DNA of 64,000 bases from assembly GCF_007859855.1 (NCBI RefSeq), contig NZ_SJPK01000003.1, positions 590,695-654,694 of the forward strand. The letters run 5' to 3'. The DNA comes from Allorhodopirellula solitaria. GTDB taxonomy: Bacteria > Planctomycetota > Planctomycetia > Pirellulales > Pirellulaceae. Below are positions 1 through 8,800 of the stretch, piece by piece (the first letter of the stretch is position 1; the number at the start of each line of letters is the position of its first letter). The position numbers and the translations under genes are program-made. The notes under the pieces were generated by a model. It was given only the letters and a program-made list of their open reading frames with translations. It did not search any database and was not told where the DNA came from.

Positions 1-2184
1 GAGTTTTTCGCAAACCGCGAACCGGCTGGAATCTATTGCACAATGAATCCAGTTGATGGTTCGCTGCTGGGTCGATCGTGCAACGCGATTACGCATGACG
101 CCAAGAGCACTACCACCGATGCCGACATCGTAGAGCGTCGATGGATTCTGGTCGACATTGACCCGAAACGACCGACCGGGACGTCTGCGAGCGCGGACGA
201 AAACAAGGCGGCAATCATGGCAGCCGCAGGCATACGACACTGGCTTGCTGGACGTGGTTGGCCCGAGCCGCTGCGGTGCATGTCTGGCAATGGTGCGTAT
301 TTGATTTATCGTGTTTCGCTACCCAACGATAAGCAAGCCAAGGAGCTGGCTGCATCGTTCCTAAAGGTCATTGGCGATAGGTTCAACAGTGAACGAGTCG
401 ACATTGATCATAGCGTCTACAACGCTGGCCGAATCCTCAAGGTTTGCGGCACTGTCGCCCGCAAAGGATCGGACCTGCGAGGCGTCGACGGTATTGAGGA
501 TCGACCGCACCGGCGATCGTTCTTTATCGACACCGGCAAGCCGATCGAGGTTGGAGATCGTTCGCTAATCGAGTCGCTGGTAGCGGAATTTGCCGAGCGG
601 AAAGACGATGCACCGGAGACGGTAAAGCCAACGGCAAGCCAAGTTGCTTCGACGTCGCCACGTTCTGCCATCGACCGATGCCGCAAATATCTAGCGTCGA
701 TGCAACCGGCAATCGAAGGGCAAAACGGATCGGCTAAGACGTTGGAGGCGGGGGCGGTTGTGGAGCGGTTTGGCTTGTCGCTCGATGATGGCCTGCCGCT
801 GATGCACAGATACAACGCCCGATGCGTTCCCCCGTGGGATGAGCGAGATTTGGAGCGGAAATTGACGGAGGGAATGCGGGTAGCAAGGGAGGCCGGCGAG
901 ACTGAGCGGATGCTGTGGGATGATCGGCAGCTAGCCAAATCACCACCGCTCGCCGTGACGGCATCGGCACCCGAGTACCGCGCCATTGCACCGGGGGAGC
1001 GGGTTCACGCTGGAGACCGGGGCAATGTCGGCACGGTGGAGTCGGATGACGGCGATACCTGTTCTGTTTTGTTCGTGTCCAAAGAAGGAAACGAAAAACG
1101 GAAATCACTCCCCAAGTCAGAGCTGCGGGCGATGGACGGTACGCCGCTGGCTTCGACGGACGAGCTAGCCACCGATGCCGACCTGATCGTGTCCGCCGCT
1201 GATCTGATTGCCGAGTATCCCGCACTGCGGGAGCCGATCATTCAGGGCGTTTGCCGACGCGGCGAAACGGTCAATATCATTGGAGCGCCGAAGCTAGGTA
1301 AGTCGTGGTTTATCCACTCGCTCTTGTTGTCGGTTGCTTCCGGCCGCCCGTGGCTTGGACGGTTCGAGACTAAGCAGGGGCCGGTCCTGCTTATCGACAA
1401 CGAGCTGCACCGGGAGACGCTATCGGAGCGGCTGTTGATGGTGGCTACCACGATGGGAGTTCCCGATTCAGTGGTGAGAGACAACGTCGACGTGCTTTCA
1501 TTGCGGGGCAAGCTGACGGACGTGAACGGACTTCGTGACTTGCTATCGAAGCGTAAGGAGCGTGGCTACCACATTGCCGCCCTGGACGCCTTCTACCGGG
1601 CTCTGCCTTCTGACGTGAACGAAAACGACAACGCCCAGATGGCGGGAGTTTACAACGCGATTGACGCTATCGCCGATTCGCTGGGTTGCGGTTTCGTCCT
1701 GAATCACCATTCGAGCAAGGGCGACCAATCGAGCAAGTCAGTTACCGACGTCGGCAGCGGAGCCGGTTCAATTAGCCGCGCTGCCGATACTCACATCATC
1801 CTGCGACCGCACCGCGAGGACGGGCACGCGGTGATGGATGGGGTATGCCGATCGTTTCGACCGTTTGACCCGATGAGCCTGCACTTTGACTTCCCGATGT
1901 TTCGGGCAAGCGATCTGGAGCCGGAGGTTCGATTGCCCGAGCCGAAGCAAGCCAGCCACCAGCGATCCCGTGACCGTGAGACCGATTCGCAAGTGCTCGA
2001 AATGCTGAGGGGCTGCGACGGCGCGTTTCCGAAGTCGATACGTGCCGATCTAGGTTTCGGAACAGAACGGATTGAACGCGCCCTCAAGCGATTGTACGAC
2101 GCAAAAAAAATCTATTTCGAGGAAAAGAAATCCCCTGGAAACGGAAAACTTGGAAAATTCTGGTTCGCGACACCGCCGGAATAA
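1..2184 (+). CDS. Primase/RepA-like AAA ATPase of an integrative element, 5' end outside the window
   Basis: The reading frame is open from base 1 and reads GIYCTMNPVDGSLLGR before the first ATG at 43. This resembles the N-terminal motif of archaeo-eukaryotic-primase-like proteins, so the ATG at 43 is probably internal and the true start lies to the left. An N-terminal primase-like part (ILVDIDPKRP, then DHSVYNAGRILKVCGTVARKG) is followed by a RepA/AAA_25-type ATPase with Walker A GAPKLGKSW near codon 428, a Walker-B-like GPVLLIDNELH and a NHHSSKG motif. The C-terminus looks like a winged helix. It probably starts replication of the mobile element or acts as its helicase. The integrase follows about 420 bp downstream on the same strand. 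Homology is from recognition only; the role is inferred. Confidence 0.75.
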   Translation, partial: EFFANREPAGIYCTMNPVDGSLLGRSCNAITHDAKSTTTDADIVERRWILVDIDPKRPTGTSASADENKAAIMAAAGIRHWLAGRGWPEPLRCMSGNGAYLIYRVSLPNDKQAKELAASFLKVIGDRFNSERVDIDHSVYNAGRILKVCGTVARKGSDLRGVDGIEDRPHRRSFFIDTGKPIEVGDRSLIESLVAEFAERKDDAPETVKPTASQVASTSPRSAIDRCRKYLASMQPAIEGQNGSAKTLEAGAVVERFGLSLDDGLPLMHRYNARCVPPWDERDLERKLTEGMRVAREAGETERMLWDDRQLAKSPPLAVTASAPEYRAIAPGERVHAGDRGNVGTVESDDGDTCSVLFVSKEGNEKRKSLPKSELRAMDGTPLASTDELATDADLIVSAADLIAEYPALREPIIQGVCRRGETVNIIGAPKLGKSWFIHSLLLSVASGRPWLGRFETKQGPVLLIDNELHRETLSERLLMVATTMGVPDSVVRDNVDVLSLRGKLTDVNGLRDLLSKRKERGYHIAALDAFYRALPSDVNENDNAQMAGVYNAIDAIADSLGCGFVLNHHSSKGDQSSKSVTDVGSGAGSISRAADTHIILRPHREDGHAVMDGVCRSFRPFDPMSLHFDFPMFRASDLEPEVRLPEPKQASHQRSRDRETDSQVLEMLRGCDGAFPKSIRADLGFGTERIERALKRLYDAKKIYFEEKKSPGNGKLGKFWFATPPE

Positions 2185-2340
2185 TCCAAGCACCGATCCA
2201 AGGCCCGGCGGTGCTTGGATTCAGGCCCCGTGGGCAATCCAGGGCACGGCCCGGTCCCCTAAAGGGAGACCGGGCCTGCCTTGGATTTGCCCAGCCCTTG
2301 GAAGATTAGAGAGAGTGCCGCCGGGCCTTGGATTGACGAC
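2183..2340. repeat. Cluster of inverted and direct repeats built on CTTGGATT / AATCCAAG
   Basis: In the 418-bp gene-free stretch between the ATPase and the integrase, a perfect 13-bp inverted repeat (2183-2195 and 2209-2221) begins on the upstream stop codon. A second hairpin has 9-bp arms at 2248-2256 and 2268-2276. CTTGGATT recurs at about 2214, 2280 and 2326, with AATCC(A) on the opposite strand. No T-tract follows either hairpin. It could be a terminator, replication-protein binding sites, or a transfer or recombination site. The rest of the gap to 2602 shows nothing clear. Confidence 0.6.
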
Positions 2341-2602
2341 GAGGAGACCGGCAGCGGATGCGAAACAAAATTACGCGAAACAAAAAAAACGAAATAGAAA
2401 ATTCTCGACGAAATAAACTTCCCGACGAGGAATAGATTGTGTGCGTGGCTTGCCGCCTTCCCCGGCATTCCCGCCCGCGCGATTGACCAGGACGACGACA
2501 TAGACGTACTATCACTTCACCACGGCTAGGGGTTGCTCCCGAACACCGGCCTAACTCACCGGCTGCCGTTGGTTTCTTCTGAGTTGCATAGGAGTTGATG
2601 CG

Positions 2603-3997
2603 GTGGCAAGTTTACGCAAAGAGAACGACCGGGGCCGAGTTGGTTGGCGGTTGCGGTTTTACATCGACCGAAAACGCAAGTCACTTTGGCTGAGCGATCC
2701 AAGCAAACGACGGGCGGAGTCTGTCATGCGGCACGTCGATGAGTTGGTGAGGGCGAGAGCAGCGGGCGGTGGCGGTGTCGATCCTGCTACGGTTCGGTGG
2801 GTTGCTGATCTAGACGGTAAGCTGTTTGATTCTCTGGCACGCATCGGTTTGGTCGATGCCCGCCGCGATCGTTCCACTGGCGACGAGGGGCGGCTACTGG
2901 GGCCGTTCTGCGATGCCTACACCGCTTCACGTACCGACGTGGCACAATCTACGCGAGACAATTACGGGCACGCTCGACGGCTGCTTGTGGAGCGATTTGG
3001 AGAGCGTCACCTGATTGCAGCAATCACGGCGGGTGATGCTGAGCGTTGGCGTCGATGGCTGCTTGCACGTCCGGTGGCGTGGGATGAGCAGGGCAACGTG
3101 ACTAAGACGATGGCGGTTGCGACCGTGAGCAAGCACGTTAAGCGGGCCAAAACGATATTCGACGAGGCTGTGCGGGACCGGTTGCTAGCGGAGAACCCAT
3201 TCAAGGACTTGAAGACGGGATCGGAGGCAAACCGCGACCGCGACCACTATATTGACCGAACCACGGCAGCATCGGTTCTAAGTGGCTGCCCCGATGTTCA
3301 GTGGCGATTGATCTTCGCTCTTGCTCGTTTCGGAGGCTTGCGTCGATGCGAGTTGCTGGTGCTCGCATGGGGTGACGTTCAGTGGGACGGCGGCAAACTG
3401 CGCATCGACTCCCCTAAGACGGGCGTTCGGTTCTGTCCGATCTTCCCCGAGGTGATGCCGCTACTTCGCGAAGCGTTCGACGCCGCCCCCGAGGGCACAA
3501 CCCGAATCATCCATCGGTATCACCGCACCGCGAACTTGGGCACACAGATGAACAGGATCATTGAGCAGGCGGGTTTGCCGATCTGGGAAAAGACTTTTCA
3601 GAATCTGCGAGCAACTCGGCGAACCGAATTGCAAGAGAAATTCCAGGATCACGTTGTAAATGCGTGGCTAGGGCATAGTTCAGCGACCGCGGCCAAGCAC
3701 TACCTTCAAGTGACGGATGAGCACTTCGCGTCTGGATTGAGCACCGAAACGGGCGAGCCAATGAGCACCGCCGATTTTGGCGGTCCCACTGGCGGTCCCA
3801 TTCCTGCTGATATGGGCCACTACAGAGAAAACCCGAAAACGAAAAAAACCCGTAAAACACTTGGTTCTACGGGGTCTGTGTTAGTGCATAACGGTGGCTC
3901 AGCTACCCCGCTAGGACTCGAACCTAGAATGGCTGGACCAAAACCAGCTGTGTTGCCAATTACACCACGGGGTAGTGGTGGCGGGAGATTGCGGTGA
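2603..3997 (+). CDS. int: Tyrosine recombinase/integrase
   Basis: 464 aa, GTG start chosen because AGGAG lies just upstream and the N-terminus MASLRKENDRGRVGWRLRFY is typical of planctomycete integrases. An N-terminal SAM-like core-binding region (about residues 95-215) is followed by the catalytic domain. Box I Arg is R247 (RFGGLRRCEL), box II reads FQNLRATR with Gln where His is usual, the later His is H358 (GHSS) and the nucleophile is Y367 (KHYLQV). The enzyme should excise and integrate the adjacent element. The last part of the ORF (about from 3895) runs through tRNA-Gln in antisense, so roughly 30 C-terminal residues are dictated by the tRNA target. The C-terminus may therefore change on excision. 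Confidence 0.88.
   Translation: MASLRKENDRGRVGWRLRFYIDRKRKSLWLSDPSKRRAESVMRHVDELVRARAAGGGGVDPATVRWVADLDGKLFDSLARIGLVDARRDRSTGDEGRLLGPFCDAYTASRTDVAQSTRDNYGHARRLLVERFGERHLIAAITAGDAERWRRWLLARPVAWDEQGNVTKTMAVATVSKHVKRAKTIFDEAVRDRLLAENPFKDLKTGSEANRDRDHYIDRTTAASVLSGCPDVQWRLIFALARFGGLRRCELLVLAWGDVQWDGGKLRIDSPKTGVRFCPIFPEVMPLLREAFDAAPEGTTRIIHRYHRTANLGTQMNRIIEQAGLPIWEKTFQNLRATRRTELQEKFQDHVVNAWLGHSSATAAKHYLQVTDEHFASGLSTETGEPMSTADFGGPTGGPIPADMGHYRENPKTKKTRKTLGSTGSVLVHNGGSATPLGLEPRMAGPKPAVLPITPRGSGGGRLR
3903..3960. other. Inferred attachment site (one end of the integrative element)
   Basis: The integrase is immediately adjacent to, and overlaps, the 3' half of tRNA-Gln. In tRNA-integrating elements the crossover lies in the anticodon-to-3'-end portion. 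The partner att copy would be a partial tRNA-Gln repeat to the left of the window and cannot be seen here, so exact borders are inferred. Confidence 0.5.
3903..3974 (-). tRNA. tRNA-Gln (anticodon TTG)
   Basis: Reading the minus strand, the 7-bp acceptor stem is TACCCCG/CGGGGTA with discriminator G. The anticodon stem is GCTGG/CCAGC around loop TTTTGGT, giving anticodon TTG, and the T-loop is TTCGAGTC. The gene is 72 nt and CCA is not encoded. Its 3' end faces the integrase, the usual geometry for elements that integrate into tRNA 3' ends. Confidence 0.95.
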
Positions 3998-4121
3998 ATC
4001 CCTCGTTGTGTGCGGAGTTTAGCATTCCGAGCCAGGTTGCTAAAGAGGACTCTGGAAGATTCTCAGCCGTTGGCGGGAAAAAATTCCGTTGGTCGTCGAT
4101 TGCGTGCGATCCTGGGGTGAA

Positions 4122-5600
4122 TTAGCTCATCAAGGCCGTCACGGCTTGGCCTTTAACCAGCTCGCGGGGTTGGTTGAGGTGGTTGTAGACCATCGTTTCG
4201 GGGGAGATTCCGAAGCTGTGGTAGATCGTGGCGAGCAGATCGGCGGGGTGGACCGGGTTCTCGATCGGCGCTGACGAGGTCTCATCGCTCTTGCCGTAGA
4301 CCAATCCACGTTGCATCCCCGCGCCGGCCATGATCGCGGTGTAGCAGTAGGGCCAGTGGTCGCGTCCGTCATCGGAATTGTTGTTGCCGCTCGTGCTGAC
4401 CCCACGCTGGGGACTGCGGCCGAACTCGCCGACGGCCACGACGAGTGTCTCATCGAGGATCCCACGTTGGTCAAGATCCTCGATCAAGGTCGTCAATCCA
4501 GCGTCGAGCATGGGGGCAGACTGCGTTTTCATGCGTTTACTGAGGTCTTTGTGGTGGTCCCAGGAATGATTGTCGCTGTTGGCGACCTTGGGCCAGATGA
4601 CTTCCACTACCCGCGTGCCGGCTTCGACCAGTCGCCGAGCCAACAGGCAGCTTTGACCGAAGGTATTGCGCCCATAGGCATCCCGCAGTACATCCTCTTC
4701 ATCGCTGAGTTTGAAAGCGTCTCGGGCGCGACCGGAGATGATCAGCGAGAGGGCGCGATCGTAGTATTGGTCCAGTTGGAAGTTTTCGACAGCGTGATTG
4801 ATCGCTGGCATCTGCTCGTTGAGCAACTGCCGCAGATTCGCACGCCGCTGCAAACGAATATCAAACACCTCGTCTCGCAGACTCAGATCGTCTGTGCGAA
4901 TCCGCTCCATTTTATCCATCGACATGTCATCGCCGCTGGGGTAGAGCGTGTAGGGATCAAACGCTTTACCGAGGAATCCCGCTGTGCCTCCTTTTCCGAT
5001 GACGTTGGATTCCTGCAACGGCCGGGGCAACATCACGAACGGCAGCATTGGTTCATCGATGGGCCGCATCTTGACGATATTGCTGCCGAAGTTGGGGAAG
5101 TCCTTGGGCGATGGTGGCTCGAGTTGCCCCGATGGACTGACCTTGTCGGTCGTGTACCCGGTCATCATTTGGTAGATCGCCGCGGTATGGTTGAATAAAC
5201 CGTTGGGCGTGTAGGACATCGACCGAATGGTCGTGAAGCGATCATTGATCTGGCTGAGTCGGGGCAGATTCTCAGTGAACTTGACACCCGGGATCTTCGT
5301 GCTGATGGGCGCGAACTGACTGCGCACGTTATCGGGCACGTTCTCTTTCGGGTCCCAGAGATCGAGTTGGCTGGGACCGCCTTGCAGGTACACCATGATA
5401 ATCGACTTGGCCTTGTTCCAGCCGGGGCCGCCCCCATGCTCGCCAGCCTTGGATTCGCCTTGAGCCGACTGCAACTGCAGCAACTGGGGCAGCGAAAGTC
5501 CGAGCATCCCGGCGCCACCGACGCGCAGAAAACTTCGTCGCGTGGATCCGAGTTGGGAATCACAAAGGTCTTTGGCGGCATGCCCTTTGAATGACAACAT
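4122..5600 (-). CDS. DUF1501 secreted protein with Tat-type signal
   Basis: 492 aa. The N-terminus carries a twin-arginine motif ([16 protein letters not shown]) followed by a hydrophobic stretch, so export by Tat is likely. The body is a DUF1501 (sulfatase/alkaline-phosphatase-fold-like) protein, with the typical [19 protein letters not shown] after the signal and [10 protein letters not shown] later. It lies about 280 bp downstream of, and on the same strand as, the DUF1549/DUF1553 protein; this pairing is a hallmark of planctomycete genomes. The substrate is unknown, although an extracellular or periplasmic role alongside cytochrome-domain proteins is commonly supposed. Full length for the family. 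Confidence 0.9.
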   Translation of the reverse strand: MLSFKGHAAKDLCDSQLGSTRRSFLRVGGAGMLGLSLPQLLQLQSAQGESKAGEHGGGPGWNKAKSIIMVYLQGGPSQLDLWDPKENVPDNVRSQFAPISTKIPGVKFTENLPRLSQINDRFTTIRSMSYTPNGLFNHTAAIYQMMTGYTTDKVSPSGQLEPPSPKDFPNFGSNIVKMRPIDEPMLPFVMLPRPLQESNVIGKGGTAGFLGKAFDPYTLYPSGDDMSMDKMERIRTDDLSLRDEVFDIRLQRRANLRQLLNEQMPAINHAVENFQLDQYYDRALSLIISGRARDAFKLSDEEDVLRDAYGRNTFGQSCLLARRLVEAGTRVVEVIWPKVANSDNHSWDHHKDLSKRMKTQSAPMLDAGLTTLIEDLDQRGILDETLVVAVGEFGRSPQRGVSTSGNNNSDDGRDHWPYCYTAIMAGAGMQRGLVYGKSDETSSAPIENPVHPADLLATIYHSFGISPETMVYNHLNQPRELVKGQAVTALMS

Positions 5601-5615
5601 GGGAGTTCCTTTTGT

Positions 5616-5641
5616 TAGCTACTAGCTACTAGCTACTAGCT
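5616..5641. repeat. Tandem 7-mer TAGCTAC (3.7 copies) with a distant inverted copy
   Basis: TAGCTAC is repeated head-to-tail at 5616-5641 just upstream of the DUF1501 start, and the reverse complement AGCTAGTAGCTA occurs at 5841-5852 just past the end of the DUF1549 gene. The intervening 200 bp have no gene or obvious terminator. Confidence 0.75.
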
Positions 5642-5876
5642 TTTTGGAAAGTGGGGAGGATACTCGGGAGGGACGTTGATCGAATTGTTGACGACTGTGC
5701 TGTCGCGAAAACCCAACGCGGATTCGCTGTCAGCTTGGAAAGCTGAGCGACGTTGGCAGGCGGCTGACGCCGCTCCGCTAAACTGCAAATGCGTCAGTCA
5801 TAAAATCGATGTCCCAAGCGAGCAAATTTGATATTGCGAGAGCTAGTAGCTAGACGCCAATAGCTAGCAAGCTTCT

Positions 5877-8800
5877 TCAATGATTGAACAGGAATGCGGA
5901 GGAATTGATCAGCGCCCAAACGAGATCCTCGGCTGCAGTCAACCGCACGTGTTCTCGTTGTGTTTCACTCCGTTTGACGTTCGCGCGGAGGGCGACTAGG
6001 TCGGGATCATCGGCAGTCTTCGTGGCGAAGCGTTCTTGCCGTGCTTGCAGAGCGAGGAGTTCTTGATCCGGTGGAACCGGCTTGCGAGCGGTAGCGAGTT
6101 GAGCTTGGGCTCTCTGGACGGCTGCATCGCGAGCGGTCACGTAATCATGCAACAGCTTGGTTTGGGATTCGCTGCGCTGCTCGGCCGGAGCAGCCGACGC
6201 GACCGCCAGGGCTTCGGTCGTGCTCAGCGGAATGGCGCCTTGGTGGGTGGTCAGGCTGATGCGGAAACGGCCTAACAGGTGATTGGCTGCCGCGTGGTTC
6301 TGAGCGATGACGAAACGCAGCCGTGTTTTGCTGTCCGAGCTGACAGGTTTCTCGCTGGCAGGCACCTCGCTAGCAAACTGAAAGGTGGCCCAATGGTCTT
6401 TGCCCAATCGCGGTGAAACCGCCCACGCACTCTGGTTACCAGGTTTCCCATCGAAAGCCAGGTCGACGGAGAAACCACCCTGCAAGAAGTCCGCCTTGCC
6501 GCTGGCGATCTTTGCCACGGGGAGTTTTTGGAACGGCACGGTGGGCTCACTGCCGGCGCGAACGGTGATTTCGGTGACAACGAAGTTCCCGTTCTTGGGC
6601 AGTCCAGGGCCGCCACTGGGAAGCGACTCATCGGCGATCGCTTCGACACGGAAACCGGTGATCTGTCTCAGATCGGTTTCGAAGTCGAGTGTGTAGGTGG
6701 CTTTGGCAGCCTTGCCGCTCGCCAGAACACTGCGGTCGGGCAGGACGCTCAATTTGACATCGCCGCTGGCGGAGTAGGCTGCCGGAGCGAGCGGGAACCA
6801 TTCGGGGCTACCCTCGGTCCCGTTCTTCGCGATCCAAGCCTCGATGGCGTCGGGGATCGCTGCGTGGGCGGCAGCGAGAGTTTCCTCGGCTCGCGAGATC
6901 GCTGCGTCGCGGTGCTCGTTCGATCGAGTGCGTTCGCCGGCGATCGCTTTTTCTCTCGATGCGATTTGCTGTTCGATTTTCTGCAGTGTTGCCAGCCGGG
7001 CGGCTTCTCGGCTCTCCAGTTCACCCTGCCAATCCGATTCAGCAGCCGCGAGCCGCTCGACGAGCCGCTCGTGGTCGGACTGAATCTGCTCCGTCATCGA
7101 CGCAAACGCCTCGACTTCCGCAGGTTTAGGAAAGCGTCCAAGGGCACGCAAAAAGATTTCCTCGGCAAGAGCCTGGTCGTTGGCATGTTTGGTCACGATG
7201 CTCTGTAGGTCGTTCTCGGGGTCGCTGATTGCTGAACCGATCGTCGGACCGCTGATCAACGCCATGACTGGACCGAGTTGCAGATCGTCGCTGCGTTCGC
7301 ATTCGCAGGCAGTCTCACGAACGGGACGCCCTAGATTAGCGAGGAATCCGTCTGGGAGGGCAACTTCAGCATCTGTGGCAGCGGCGGCACGCGAACCGGC
7401 TGGCATCCCGGGAAGCTTGCTCAGCGAGCCGGTGAGCGCATGCACGGCATCGTAGATCACCTCGGCTGGCAAGCGGCGTGGTGTCGCGTGGGAGTAGTTC
7501 TGTTGATCGTCAACGTTCCAGCGGTTGGTTTGGACCGATAACCCGTAGGTGCGTGAACGGCAGATCAGCCGGATGAGGGCACGTGAGTCGAATCCAGAAC
7601 GTATGAACTCGTCGGTGAGATAGTCGAGAAGCTCGGGATTGGTTGCGGGATTGCCAGCGCGGATGTCATCGACCGGTTCGATCAAACCGACCCCGGTGAG
7701 GTCCGCCCAAATGCGATTGACGTAGCTACGAGCGAAATAGGGATTATCGGGGTGCGTGATCCAAGTCGCGAGTTGTTCGCGACGACTTGGGACGGCTTCC
7801 TCCTTCGCTTTATCAGTTGCCGGATCGATGCTCAGCGCCGTCAGTGTCTCACTGGCGCGAACGGACTGGCCCGATCGAGCCTGCTCCTGTTCAGACGGCC
7901 CGTGATCCGATGGACCATCATCAGACGGCCCGTGATCAGTCAGCTCGTACGGGAAGGCTGGCTGCACCGAGTCGCCCGTGCGGGCGTGGGGAACTTCGCT
8001 CTGCGCGGAATCGTCGATGATCTCATACAACGCTGTTGCTTTTTCCACTGCGGTACCGCCGACCTTGCGATCCCCCGACGCGGGATCGGGCTTGCGATTG
8101 ACGTGAGCAAAAAACGCTGCCATCTCGTAGTACTGGTCCTGCGTCCAGCGTTCGAAGGGATGGTCGTGGCACTGGTTGCAATTGAACCGAATTCCCAAGA
8201 ACAGTTGCGTCGTGTTCTCCATCGTTTCCTTCGGCGTGCGAAGGACTTTGAAGTATGATGCGGGCGGATTGGCCTGGTTGGATCCCGATGCGGTGAGGAT
8301 TTGACGAGCGAATTGATCGTAGGGGCGATTCTGATCAACAGCTTCGCGGATCCATTGTCGGTATTCCCGGCTGCCGTCAACGCCCAAGAACTTTCGATTG
8401 ACCTGCAGGAGATCTGCCCATTTGTTCGTCCAAAAAACGGCAAACTCTTCACCACCGATGAGCCCGTCGATCACGTTTTCTCGTTTCTCGCGCGACGATG
8501 TCGTGTCTGCCAGAAACTCACGCACGGCGTCACTTGTCGGCGGGAGTCCGGTGAGGTCCAGGTGCACACGTCTGAAAAAGGTAGCGTCGTCGGCTAGGTC
8601 ACTGGGGACAATCTTCATCCGCTCCCATTTCTGGGCGACCAGTTCGTCGATCCGATTCCAAGCCGGTGCCTCCGTGTTCTGATAGCCGCTGCGATCTCCC
8701 ATTACGGTCAGTGTGGTTGCCGCGTAAGCGCCTTCGTAACGCGCCAGCACCGGGGCTTCGCCACGGCGAATAGCCAGCAACACGCCGCCTGAGTCCGCTG

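Noticed and set aside
5616..5641. TAGCTAC tandem repeats as a possible CRISPR
   Set aside because: The unit is 7 bp with no spacers; it is a simple tandem repeat.
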